This document shows, piece after piece, positions 57,313-64,000 of a stretch of DNA of 64,000 bases (position 1 is its first letter; each line of letters begins with the position of its first letter). The stretch is taken from the NCBI RefSeq assembly GCF_001647675.1, contig NZ_CP015594.1, positions 1,674,001 through 1,738,000 on the forward strand. Reading direction: 5' to 3'. Position numbers and translations under genes: made by a program. The notes below the pieces were generated by a model, which was given only the letters and a program-made list of their open reading frames with translations, was not told where the DNA came from and did no database searches. This DNA comes from Acinetobacter sp. NCu2D-2 (lineage in GTDB: Bacteria > Pseudomonadota > Gammaproteobacteria > Pseudomonadales > Moraxellaceae).

Positions 57313-58245
57313 ATGAAAAATCAAAATAGCCCAGAGATCATCACCATCGATGATCAAAACTTTGGTAGTCATGTTGAACATTGGAATTTGCTCACAGAAA
57401 ATCCAAGTACAGACGTACCCAAGTGGTTGGGACTAGCACTGAATAGCCCTGTCATGCCAATGGGTTTATGTACACAAGAATGCGATATGGACGCATCGAC
57501 ATGGTTGATTCAAGGTCCCAAACAAGCCGCTGTACAACTGTCTCAAGTGATTGCTGTTGAAAACAATAAGCCCAAAGCGGTTAAAACTGCATTTCCAACC
57601 TTTGATAGTCCCTATAAAGTTAAAGCACAAATTGAACGTATTATTACCTGTAAAACCAATACTCAAGCCGTTTTACGTTTAAATTTAGGCTTAAATAATA
57701 TTGTGTATGCATTTGACAGCTTATATAGCGTCAACGCGGCACACTATGACAAAGATCAAAAATATGATGTTAATTTAAATGCTTGGGCTTATGAACTCGA
57801 AGCGGTTGCCGAACACGAACATTTAGTTGTGGATGATCCTGCATCAATTAAACATCACCGTGCATTGAATGATATTCTGGCAGCCAATAATGGTGTTGCA
57901 CCAGATAACTTACAAGAACAGATTGATGCATGGGAGCCGAAAACAGAAGATGACAAAGCTCCTGTGACCGTGGATTTCTCTAAGATGGTGGCTTATTTAT
58001 ATGGTGAAACCATTGGTCAAGAAGATGAAGCGTGGTTCCAAGGCAACATTGTCGGCAAAACCTCAATGCAATTTATGGATCAAGAATACTGTCTCTATGA
58101 TGTCGCTCTAATTCACGATGAAGGTCGTGAAGCAACCTTAATTCGTATTGCAACCCGTGATGAAAAATACAAAGATTTTGCCATTGGTCAGTACATTCGC
58201 GGCAATATCTGGATTCAGGCGAATATCTACCGCACCGCCTCTTAA
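57313..58245 (+). CDS. Conserved-looking cytoplasmic protein of unknown function
   Basis: 310 residues from the ATG at 57313 (a GTG two codons earlier is also in frame). No signal peptide and no membrane segment. It is rich in Asp/Asn, with an N-terminal half of beta/alpha character and a C-terminal region that repeats beta-strand patterns (TIGQEDEAWFQGNIVGKTSM, YIRGNIWIQANIYRTAS). I do not recognise a family. A terminator follows at once, so it is monocistronic. Ribosome site weak. Confidence 0.75.
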   Translation: MKNQNSPEIITIDDQNFGSHVEHWNLLTENPSTDVPKWLGLALNSPVMPMGLCTQECDMDASTWLIQGPKQAAVQLSQVIAVENNKPKAVKTAFPTFDSPYKVKAQIERIITCKTNTQAVLRLNLGLNNIVYAFDSLYSVNAAHYDKDQKYDVNLNAWAYELEAVAEHEHLVVDDPASIKHHRALNDILAANNGVAPDNLQEQIDAWEPKTEDDKAPVTVDFSKMVAYLYGETIGQEDEAWFQGNIVGKTSMQFMDQEYCLYDVALIHDEGREATLIRIATRDEKYKDFAIGQYIRGNIWIQANIYRTAS

Positions 58246-58270
58246 AAAGTCGTTCTTTTAAATTCAAAAA

Positions 58271-58310
58271 ATAGCCGATATTAACCTTAGGTAATATTGG
58301 CTATTTTTTT
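58271..58310 (+). terminator. Intrinsic terminator of the preceding gene
   Basis: ATAGCCGATATTA (58271-58283) pairs over 13 bp with 58292-58304 (one G-T pair), 8-base loop, followed by a T-run. Confidence 0.88.
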
Positions 58311-58649
58311 TAAGTAAATCATTTTATTGGTGATTTATTTTTAATTGGTTATTTTATCCACAGTTTTATTTATTTTAAATTCAATTTCTGCCTATTTATC
58401 CACATATTTAAATTCAATCCTGCATATTATTTAAAATAACTTAAGTCATTATTGAGTCTTGTGAGCCATTGAAAACAGTGACTTAGCCACTTTTCAGGAT
58501 AATATTCGCCATGATTAATCAATCTTTTAAATAAAATAAAAAGTTTGTGAAGTTTAATTAAGAATGTACTTTATTTAATCAATTTTTTATGCTAAAAATG
58601 CTTTTAACAAATAGGAACTAACGATAAATAGATCGGATAATAAATATCT
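58311..58649. other. AT-rich intergenic region with two DnaA-box sequences
   Basis: About 340 bases. TTATCCACA occurs at 58354-58362 and again at 58396-58404 in the same orientation, 42 bases apart. Each copy is followed by a similar TTAAATTCAAT and CTGC.TATT, so this is an imperfect tandem repeat of about 40 bases. Long A/T runs surround it. No promoter could be assigned. Confidence 0.7.
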
Positions 58650-58790
58650 ATGAAAATCGTGCAAGAAGAAAACTTACCCCAAATCGAGCATCATTTAAGC
58701 TCGCGCTATCACATCGATACGATGTCATGCCTGTTTTTTGTTTTAGGGATGATTATGTGCGGCTTTATTTTGCATAACTTTGTTTTTTAA
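58650..58790 (+). CDS. Small single-span membrane protein (46 residues)
   Basis: The ORF starts MKIVQEENLPQIEHHL and ends with a hydrophobic segment (MSCLFFVLGMIMCGFILH) and a stop at 58788-58790. It has a charged, histidine-containing N-terminus and one predicted membrane helix. A GGAT sequence lies about 12 bases upstream, a weak ribosome site. The adjacent terminator and the long otherwise empty gap favour a real gene, but homology would be needed to confirm it. Confidence 0.55.
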   Translation: MKIVQEENLPQIEHHLSSRYHIDTMSCLFFVLGMIMCGFILHNFVF

Positions 58791-58804
58791 GCGAATTTAA
58801 ATAC

Positions 58805-58833
58805 AAAAAACCCAGCCGAAGCTGGGTTTTTTA
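58805..58833 (-). terminator. Bidirectional terminator before serC's end
   Basis: AAAACCCAGC/GCTGGGTTTT 10-bp stem (58807-58816 with 58821-58830), loop CGAA, between the small membrane ORF and the convergent serC. Confidence 0.9.
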
Positions 58834-58843
58834 CGCTTAAGAC

Positions 58844-59926
58844 TTAAGCATTGCGTTTAGCAAAGTCGTCCATAAAGTCAACCAATGCTTGTACGCCTTC
58901 TAGTGGTACGGCATTGTAGATACTTGCACGCATACCACCCACTGAACGGTGACCTGCAAGATTCAATAAATGGTGTTCTTCAGCTTCTTTCAAGAACTGT
59001 TTTTCAAGCTCTGGTTTTGCCAAAGTAAATGGTACGTTCATAATTGAGCGGTATTCTTTAGCAATTGGGTTCGCATAGAAATCGCTCGAATCGATGTAAC
59101 CGTAAAGTAGTTCTGCTTTTTGTAGATTTACTTTATGAATCGCTTCGACACCACCTTGCTCAAGTAACCATTCAAATACTAAACCTGACAAGTACCATGC
59201 ATAAGTTGATGGTGTATTCACCATAGAATCATTTTTTGCTTGAGCAGAATATTTCAAGATACTTGGGATTTCGTCTTTGGCTTGATCAAGCAAGTCTTCG
59301 CGAACGATCACAAGGGTTAAACCTGCAGGACCAATATTTTTTTGCGCACCCGCGTAAATCACGCCAAATTTAGATACATCAATCGGTGCAGACAAAATAC
59401 TTGATGACAAATCCGCTACAAGTGGTTTATCTATAGTTGGGATATTTTTAAACTGAATACCACCGATGGTTTCGTTATCTGCATAATGCACATAAGCAGC
59501 ATCATCAGATAAGTTCCATGTGCTTTCATCTGAAATTGCGAGTTTGCCGTCAGCATCTTTAATGCCCGCTTCAATGACGTTGATGTCACCGTAGCGTTTT
59601 GCTTCTTTGAGTGCTTTTTCAGACCAAATACCAGTATGGATATAATCGGCTTTATTGTTTTTTCCCAATAAGTTCAATGGAATTGCAGAGAACTGTAGCG
59701 ATGCCCCACCTTGTAAGAACAACACTTTATAGTTGTCAGGAATATCCATGAGTTTGCGTAGATCAGCTTCTGCTTTTGCAGCAACCGCGACATAGTCTGC
59801 ACTACGGTGGCTCATTTCCATGATCGAAACGCCCTTGCCTTGCCAATTTAACAATTCAGCTTGAGCTTTTTCGAGTACGGCAGTCGGTAATGCAGCAGGA
59901 CCAGCACAGAAGTTGTACGCGCGCAT
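58844..59926 (-). CDS. serC: Phosphoserine aminotransferase
   Basis: PLP enzyme converting 3-phosphohydroxypyruvate to phosphoserine (also used in pyridoxine synthesis). 360 residues. The N-terminal [19 protein letters not shown] is diagnostic; the PLP lysine is in [13 protein letters not shown], and the C-terminal FRS-type region reads [21 protein letters not shown] precedes the ATG. Confidence 0.97.
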   Translation of the reverse strand: MRAYNFCAGPAALPTAVLEKAQAELLNWQGKGVSIMEMSHRSADYVAVAAKAEADLRKLMDIPDNYKVLFLQGGASLQFSAIPLNLLGKNNKADYIHTGIWSEKALKEAKRYGDINVIEAGIKDADGKLAISDESTWNLSDDAAYVHYADNETIGGIQFKNIPTIDKPLVADLSSSILSAPIDVSKFGVIYAGAQKNIGPAGLTLVIVREDLLDQAKDEIPSILKYSAQAKNDSMVNTPSTYAWYLSGLVFEWLLEQGGVEAIHKVNLQKAELLYGYIDSSDFYANPIAKEYRSIMNVPFTLAKPELEKQFLKEAEEHHLLNLAGHRSVGGMRASIYNAVPLEGVQALVDFMDDFAKRNA

Positions 59927-60264
59927 GAGTTTTCCTTATCTATGTGAAACACAATAAAATGATGGCATTTAACCATATATGGCGCAGTCTTGCACAAAAT
60001 TATTTCAATCTTGGACTAAAGATACAGTCAAAAAATCAATGTAGATGAGTGGGATAAATTGAACGTCATGGGGTTATTCTTAAAAACTGTGTAATTTCTT
60101 GAAGATATATCAGTTTAAAAACTACTCACCGTTTTGCAGCTTTAAATTAGATACTTTAATGTGTATAAGAAACAATACTACAACTTTCAATTTGGAGTTT
60201 ATTTCAAGCGCTTGATTTATAATAAATGAAAATCTGTAGCTCTTTAGAAAGCACATCTTACTCT
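59927..60264. other. Intergenic region upstream of the efflux operon
   Basis: About 340 bases between divergent serC and the TolC-family gene. A perfect TATAAT lies at 60218-60223 but without a good -35 at standard spacing (TTTGGA at 60191-60196 is 21 bases away). An ATG at 60226 directly follows the TATAAT. If that is the -10, transcription would start near 60230 and the ATG at 60265 would be the start. No regulator gene or repeat seen. Confidence 0.5.
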
Positions 60265-61755
60265 ATGACAATTTATGATAAAAAACGGCGTTTTGGGTTT
60301 CAGCTCACTTTACTAAGCACCCTGCTCATGACAAATGCGTTGTGTCATGCGCAAAGTCTCAGTTTTCAAGAAGCAGAAACGCAACTTTTACAAAGTTCTT
60401 ATAGCTCACAAGCCTTTAATAGTCTGCAACAAGCTGCTGCATTAGAAGCTGAAGCCGTAAAAGGCTTAGGGCTGCCCCGTGTCGATCTGAATGTTCGTGC
60501 TTATGCGTTCCATAGCGAAGTAGATGTCCCCCTCAAACAATTTAAAAATAATTTAGAGAGTACCCTTTCACAAGGGATTAACGGACAGATTAATCAATGG
60601 GAAAGTAATGCAGGTTTACCGAGTGGTATAACCGATCCCTTACAAACAGGTGTCAACAATACTATTCATAGCGGTATCGGTTTAATTCCGGATACATCAA
60701 ATGTTATTTTGGAAGATCAAGTGATTCGCCCTACGGTGTCAGTCATGATGCCGCTCTATACCGGTGGACTCACCAACAGCGTCAAAGAAATTGCCAAGAT
60801 TGAATCAGGTCGTAGCCAACTCAGCAACCAACAACAGCAAGACACTCAGCGTTTTGAATTAATTCAGTCTTATTTTAATGTGCAACTCCAAAAAGAGCTT
60901 CAAGCTGCGGCACAATTTAATTTAAATGCGATGCAGCAACATTACCGTAATGCCCTAAAACTTGAGCAACAAGGCTTTATCAGCAAAGGGCAACGGATGC
61001 AATTTGAAGTCGCACGCAATAATGCAGAGCGTGGTTATCAAAATACCCAAGCCAATCTGAATGCTGCCCTATTTCAACTCAATAATTTGCTGCAACAAAG
61101 TCAGATTACTGAGCTGACCACGCCTTTATTTGTGAATCGTGCTGAACCCAATAATGTCAATACATTGCTGAACACGTTTAAAGAAAGTTCGCCTCTTGTA
61201 AAAAAAATGCAGATGGATACCGAACTTGCAAAAGCCAATGTCAAAGCCCAACAAGCAACAAAAAAGCCCAATGTATTTGCCTTTGGTGAATATAGCTTAG
61301 ATGAAAAAGAAAATTGGATTGTCGGTGTGGCTGCACGTTATAACTTATTTTCAGGTTTGGATAAAAATAAAAACATTCAAGCCGCAGAGCTAAAACGTTA
61401 TGCCTCTGAGCTCATGACAGCGCGCACCCAACAAGAAATAGAAAGTCTGATTTATAAAGCCTATAGCGAAGCGATCAGCGCGCAACAGAGTGATGTATTG
61501 CTGCAACAAAACCTAAAAGCTGCTCAGGAAAATCTGCGCATTCAAGAAATTTCTTTTAAGGAAGATGTCGGGACTGCCAGCCAAGTCATCGATGCGCAAA
61601 ATATTTTAAGTGGTCTTAAAGCCGAAACGGCTTTAAATGCCTACAAATATGTCATGTCATTGGCGACACTGTTACAAAGTCATGGCACGATTCGTGACTT
61701 CCCGCGTTATATCCACCAAATCAATACCCGCTATATTGGAGCCGCTCATGACTGA
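60265..61755 (+). CDS. TolC-family outer-membrane efflux protein
   Basis: Outer-membrane channel of a tripartite exporter. The ATG at 60265 gives a signal peptide (MTIYDKKRRFGFQLTLLSTL, cleavage near CHAQS); an in-frame ATG at 60226 overlaps a TATAAT. 496 residues. Long helical regions with OEP repeats (FEEAETQ-like start, YNLFSGLDKNKNIQAAE, EDVGTASQVIDAQNILSGLKAE). The HlyD-type gene starts inside its last codons, so they form an operon. Confidence 0.88.
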   Translation: MTIYDKKRRFGFQLTLLSTLLMTNALCHAQSLSFQEAETQLLQSSYSSQAFNSLQQAAALEAEAVKGLGLPRVDLNVRAYAFHSEVDVPLKQFKNNLESTLSQGINGQINQWESNAGLPSGITDPLQTGVNNTIHSGIGLIPDTSNVILEDQVIRPTVSVMMPLYTGGLTNSVKEIAKIESGRSQLSNQQQQDTQRFELIQSYFNVQLQKELQAAAQFNLNAMQQHYRNALKLEQQGFISKGQRMQFEVARNNAERGYQNTQANLNAALFQLNNLLQQSQITELTTPLFVNRAEPNNVNTLLNTFKESSPLVKKMQMDTELAKANVKAQQATKKPNVFAFGEYSLDEKENWIVGVAARYNLFSGLDKNKNIQAAELKRYASELMTARTQQEIESLIYKAYSEAISAQQSDVLLQQNLKAAQENLRIQEISFKEDVGTASQVIDAQNILSGLKAETALNAYKYVMSLATLLQSHGTIRDFPRYIHQINTRYIGAAHD

Positions 61756-62821
61756 TGATCACACACCTGAACCATCTGTAAATGAATCGGTGACAGAAGC
61801 GCAAGCTGAAAAACCTGAGACCAACACTCAGCACACCGCATCGCAAAAAAAGAAATATCTTTTGCTTGCGCTGATTCCCATTATTTTAGCGCTCATTGCA
61901 TTTGGTTTATGGAAAAACTATCAGCCTCAAGAAATCGAATTACAAGGACGCGTTGAAGCCGAGACTGTACAAGTGGCAACCAAAGTGCCAAGTCGTATTG
62001 AAGCCATTTATGTCCATGAGGGTGATGTAGTACGTCAAGGTCAGGCGCTCGTTAAACTGCATAGCCCTGAAATTGAAGCCAAGAAGCAGCAAGCACTTGC
62101 GGCTTTAGCATCTGCCAAAGCGCTACAGTCGACTGCGGAACGTGGCTCACAAGATGAAAATATCGCAAGCCTGTATGCCAATTGGCAAGCACTGAAAGCG
62201 CAGCAAAATCTCGCACAGGTGTCTTATCAACGTGCAGCCAATCTCTATAAAGAAGGTGTGATTTCACGGCAACGTCGTGATGAATTGGCGGCAGCGTCAC
62301 AGTCTGCGGTGCAAATGACCGAGGCAGCGTATCAACAATACAAACGTGCAGAGCGTGGTAGTACCCCGCAACAAAAAACCTCTGCCGATGCACAAGTTCA
62401 AATTGCACAAGCCGCCTTAGATGAAGCCAATGCACTCGAAACAGAAACTGAGCTCCTTGCCCCTATCGATGGTGTGGTGTCTAAAACCTATGGCAATTTG
62501 TCTGAATTGGTGGCAACTGCTGTCCCTGTAGTGAGTTTATTGTCAAGTGAACGTTGGGTCAGTCTCAATATCCGTGAAGACCAATATAGCGCAATCAAAG
62601 AAGGTTCAACCCTGCAAGGCTTTATTCCTGCCCTGAATCAAACGGCAAACTTTAAAATTAAATCGATCAGTGCTGAGGGAGAATTTGCCACCATCAAAAC
62701 TACACGTCAAACGGGTGGCTATGATGTACGTAGTTTTAAAGTTCAGCTCGTACCGCCACCTGAAATCTCGGAACTTAAAGTCGGTATGAGCGTGTTATTT
62801 AAACTCAAAGAGCCCAAATAA
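61748..62821 (+). CDS. HlyD-family membrane fusion protein
   Basis: Periplasmic adaptor linking an inner-membrane pump to the TolC-like channel. The ATG at 61748 (MTDDHTPEPSVNE) overlaps the previous gene by eight bases. 357 residues: cytoplasmic tail, one membrane helix (YLLLALIPIILALIAFGLW), lipoyl-like half (VPSRIEAIYVHEGDVVRQGQALVKL), long coiled coil, second lipoyl half (LLAPIDGVVSKTYGNLSELV) and beta domain. The next gene's start overlaps its stop (TAATG). Confidence 0.92.
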   Translation: MTDDHTPEPSVNESVTEAQAEKPETNTQHTASQKKKYLLLALIPIILALIAFGLWKNYQPQEIELQGRVEAETVQVATKVPSRIEAIYVHEGDVVRQGQALVKLHSPEIEAKKQQALAALASAKALQSTAERGSQDENIASLYANWQALKAQQNLAQVSYQRAANLYKEGVISRQRRDELAAASQSAVQMTEAAYQQYKRAERGSTPQQKTSADAQVQIAQAALDEANALETETELLAPIDGVVSKTYGNLSELVATAVPVVSLLSSERWVSLNIREDQYSAIKEGSTLQGFIPALNQTANFKIKSISAEGEFATIKTTRQTGGYDVRSFKVQLVPPPEISELKVGMSVLFKLKEPK

Positions 62822-63960
62822 TGTCGCAGTTTTGGTCAGGAATTCAACGCGAGCTGAATTATCTCATACGTGAAAAATGGGATTTAGCTTTAGTGTTATT
62901 GGCACCTTTATGCATTTTAGTACTGTTAGGCAGTATGTTTGCCCAAGGTAAGCCTGAGCATTTACCTATTGCGATTATTGATCAAGATCAGAGTCGGTTA
63001 AGCCATGCGGTGTATGAAAAAATGGCGTTAAACCATACTCTGCATATTAAAACGGTGTCCGATCAAAGTACGGAAGTCGAACACTTACTCAATCAAAATA
63101 AGATTTGGGGTTATATTCATATTCCTTATGGTGCTGAGCAGCGTTTTGTTGCTGCGCAAGATGCCGAGATCAGCATTGCCTATAACCAAAGTTATTTTAG
63201 TATTGGCAATACCATTTCATCCGCGATGTTAGTCAGTACTTTAGGTGGATTGGCTGAATTTAGTGGAAAACAATATTTGGGTACGGCACTTCCCTCTGTT
63301 GATGCTCCCACGCCCAATATCAAGATTTCACCTTTATATAATCCACAGCTGAATTATGAGTTCTATTTAGAACCTTATATGGTGCCTGCAATTTTGCATC
63401 TTTTGCTCTGCTGCTGTGTTGCTTTTGCCGTCGGGCAAGAAATTAAACGGCAGACTTTAATCACTTGGTTAGATAAACAAAGCTTATGGACTGCTTTACT
63501 GTCTAAAAATTTAGTTTACATCGCAATATTCTGCTGTTGGACGTGGGCTTGGATGTTTTGGCTTGTTGAAATTCGAGGATGGTTTGTTGCAGGCTCACTA
63601 TGGATCATTGTGCTAGGACAGATTTTCTTTTATAGCGCCTATGCCTTTTTAAGTTCAGCGGTGGTTCTAGCTACGCAAGACTTAACTAAGTCCTTTGGCT
63701 TTTTGGCCGTGTACGGTGGCTCATCCTTAAGTTTTGCAGGGGTGACTTTACCTTTAAATAACGCCCCGCTCTTTACGCAATTTTGGGCCAATATTATCCC
63801 GTTTACGCCTTATGCAAAACTTCAGACTGAACAATGGGTGATGGGCAGCCCCATCTCAATTTCATTACAGCCACTTTTAGTCTTGGTCATCTATACAGTT
63901 ATTTATGCACTTCTTGCTTATCTATTCCTTAAAAAAACGGCACATGGAGTCACCAAATGA
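62821..63960 (+). CDS. ABC-2 type transporter permease (YhhJ/YbhR-like)
   Basis: 379 residues: an N-terminal membrane helix (LALVLLAPLCILVLLGSMFA), a large periplasmic domain (about 45-190), then five membrane segments toward the C-terminus. This is the ABC2_membrane_3 plan of YbhR/YbhS/YhhJ permeases that work with an HlyD-type adaptor. No ATPase gene lies between it and the adaptor, unlike the yhiI-rbbA/ybhF sets. Substrate unknown. Confidence 0.87.
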   Translation: MSQFWSGIQRELNYLIREKWDLALVLLAPLCILVLLGSMFAQGKPEHLPIAIIDQDQSRLSHAVYEKMALNHTLHIKTVSDQSTEVEHLLNQNKIWGYIHIPYGAEQRFVAAQDAEISIAYNQSYFSIGNTISSAMLVSTLGGLAEFSGKQYLGTALPSVDAPTPNIKISPLYNPQLNYEFYLEPYMVPAILHLLLCCCVAFAVGQEIKRQTLITWLDKQSLWTALLSKNLVYIAIFCCWTWAWMFWLVEIRGWFVAGSLWIIVLGQIFFYSAYAFLSSAVVLATQDLTKSFGFLAVYGGSSLSFAGVTLPLNNAPLFTQFWANIIPFTPYAKLQTEQWVMGSPISISLQPLLVLVIYTVIYALLAYLFLKKTAHGVTK

Positions 63961-64000
63961 AGACTGTTTGGCTCGCTTATGTAAAGACGTTTAAGGACAT
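63957..64000 (+). CDS. Start of a second ABC-2 permease-like gene (3' partial)
   Basis: The ATG at 63957 overlaps the preceding stop (ATGA) and the frame is open to the window end (MKTVWLAYVKTFKD). The short N-terminus resembles the start of a second permease of the same operon. Only 14 codons are visible, so the identity rests on position. Confidence 0.6.
   Translation, partial: MKTVWLAYVKTFKD

Noticed and set aside
1..64000. CRISPR arrays, tRNA or rRNA genes, prophage modules, toxin-antitoxin pairs
   Set aside because: Looked for while reading, but no regularly spaced repeats, cloverleaf-like sequences, phage structural genes or toxin-antitoxin pairs were recognised.

Overview
The window is chromosomal DNA of an Acinetobacter species. 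The main evidence is a CarO-type outer-membrane protein, paired CSLREA/GlyGly-CTERM proteins, a one-permease Lol exporter, a NadM-type adenylyltransferase, and a low-GC background of dense housekeeping genes with short intergenic gaps. The exact species cannot be read from the sequence. No rRNA, tRNA, CRISPR array or prophage was recognised. One IS30-family element is present.

Layout. 1-2.7 kb: end of a sulfate ABC transporter operon (cysW, cysA) and a CysB-type regulator. 2.8-7.3 kb: carO divergent from dapD, then the queuosine genes queE and queC, a small secreted protein and a Bcp-type peroxiredoxin. 7.3-17.5 kb: accessory metabolism, with an ArgO/LysE exporter and its divergent LysR regulator, a YceI protein, NadM, an enoyl-CoA hydratase, a nitroreductase, a carotenoid oxygenase, a LysR regulator with a coupled NIF3-like small protein divergent from an FAD aromatic hydroxylase, and a lipoprotein. 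17.8-18.9 kb: an IS30-family element that seems to sit between purL and its terminator. 18.9-27.6 kb: purL, an M28 peptidase, a dGTPase-like gene, ruvA and ruvB. 27.6-29.8 kb: a membrane-protein gene interrupted by an in-frame stop, and a secreted acetamidase/formamidase-like protein. 30-36 kb: ybgC-tolQ-tolR-tolA, then tolB-pal, split by a strong terminator. 36-39.5 kb: fbp, a SpoU methyltransferase, and a sigma factor/membrane protein/DUF3106-like cassette. 39.5-43.8 kb: two CSLREA-GlyGly-CTERM surface proteins. 43.9-50.6 kb: hda, a PerM-like protein, purM-purN, a hydrolase, an SppA-like protease and a lipid A acyltransferase. 50.6-59.9 kb: comEC, lolD and lolF, a PilZ protein, an EamA transporter, a YaiI protein, an unknown protein, a 46-residue membrane ORF and serC. 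60.2-64 kb: a TolC/HlyD/ABC-2 export operon cut by the window end.

The most unusual signal is a family of about 90-bp intergenic elements present three times (11928-12018 on the minus strand, 17692-17780 and 26380-26470 on the plus strand). Each has three consecutive hairpins with nearly constant spacing. Stem sequences differ between copies while pairing is kept, and the loops (GG; AAGGAC-like) and a 12-nt AAAG..TTTTG linker are conserved. One copy separates ruvA from ruvB. Other points of interest are a 13-bp perfect inverted repeat that covers the ribosome binding site of the sigma-factor gene, two identical DnaA-box sequences exactly 42 bp apart at 58354-58404, and the interrupted gene at 27588-28382.
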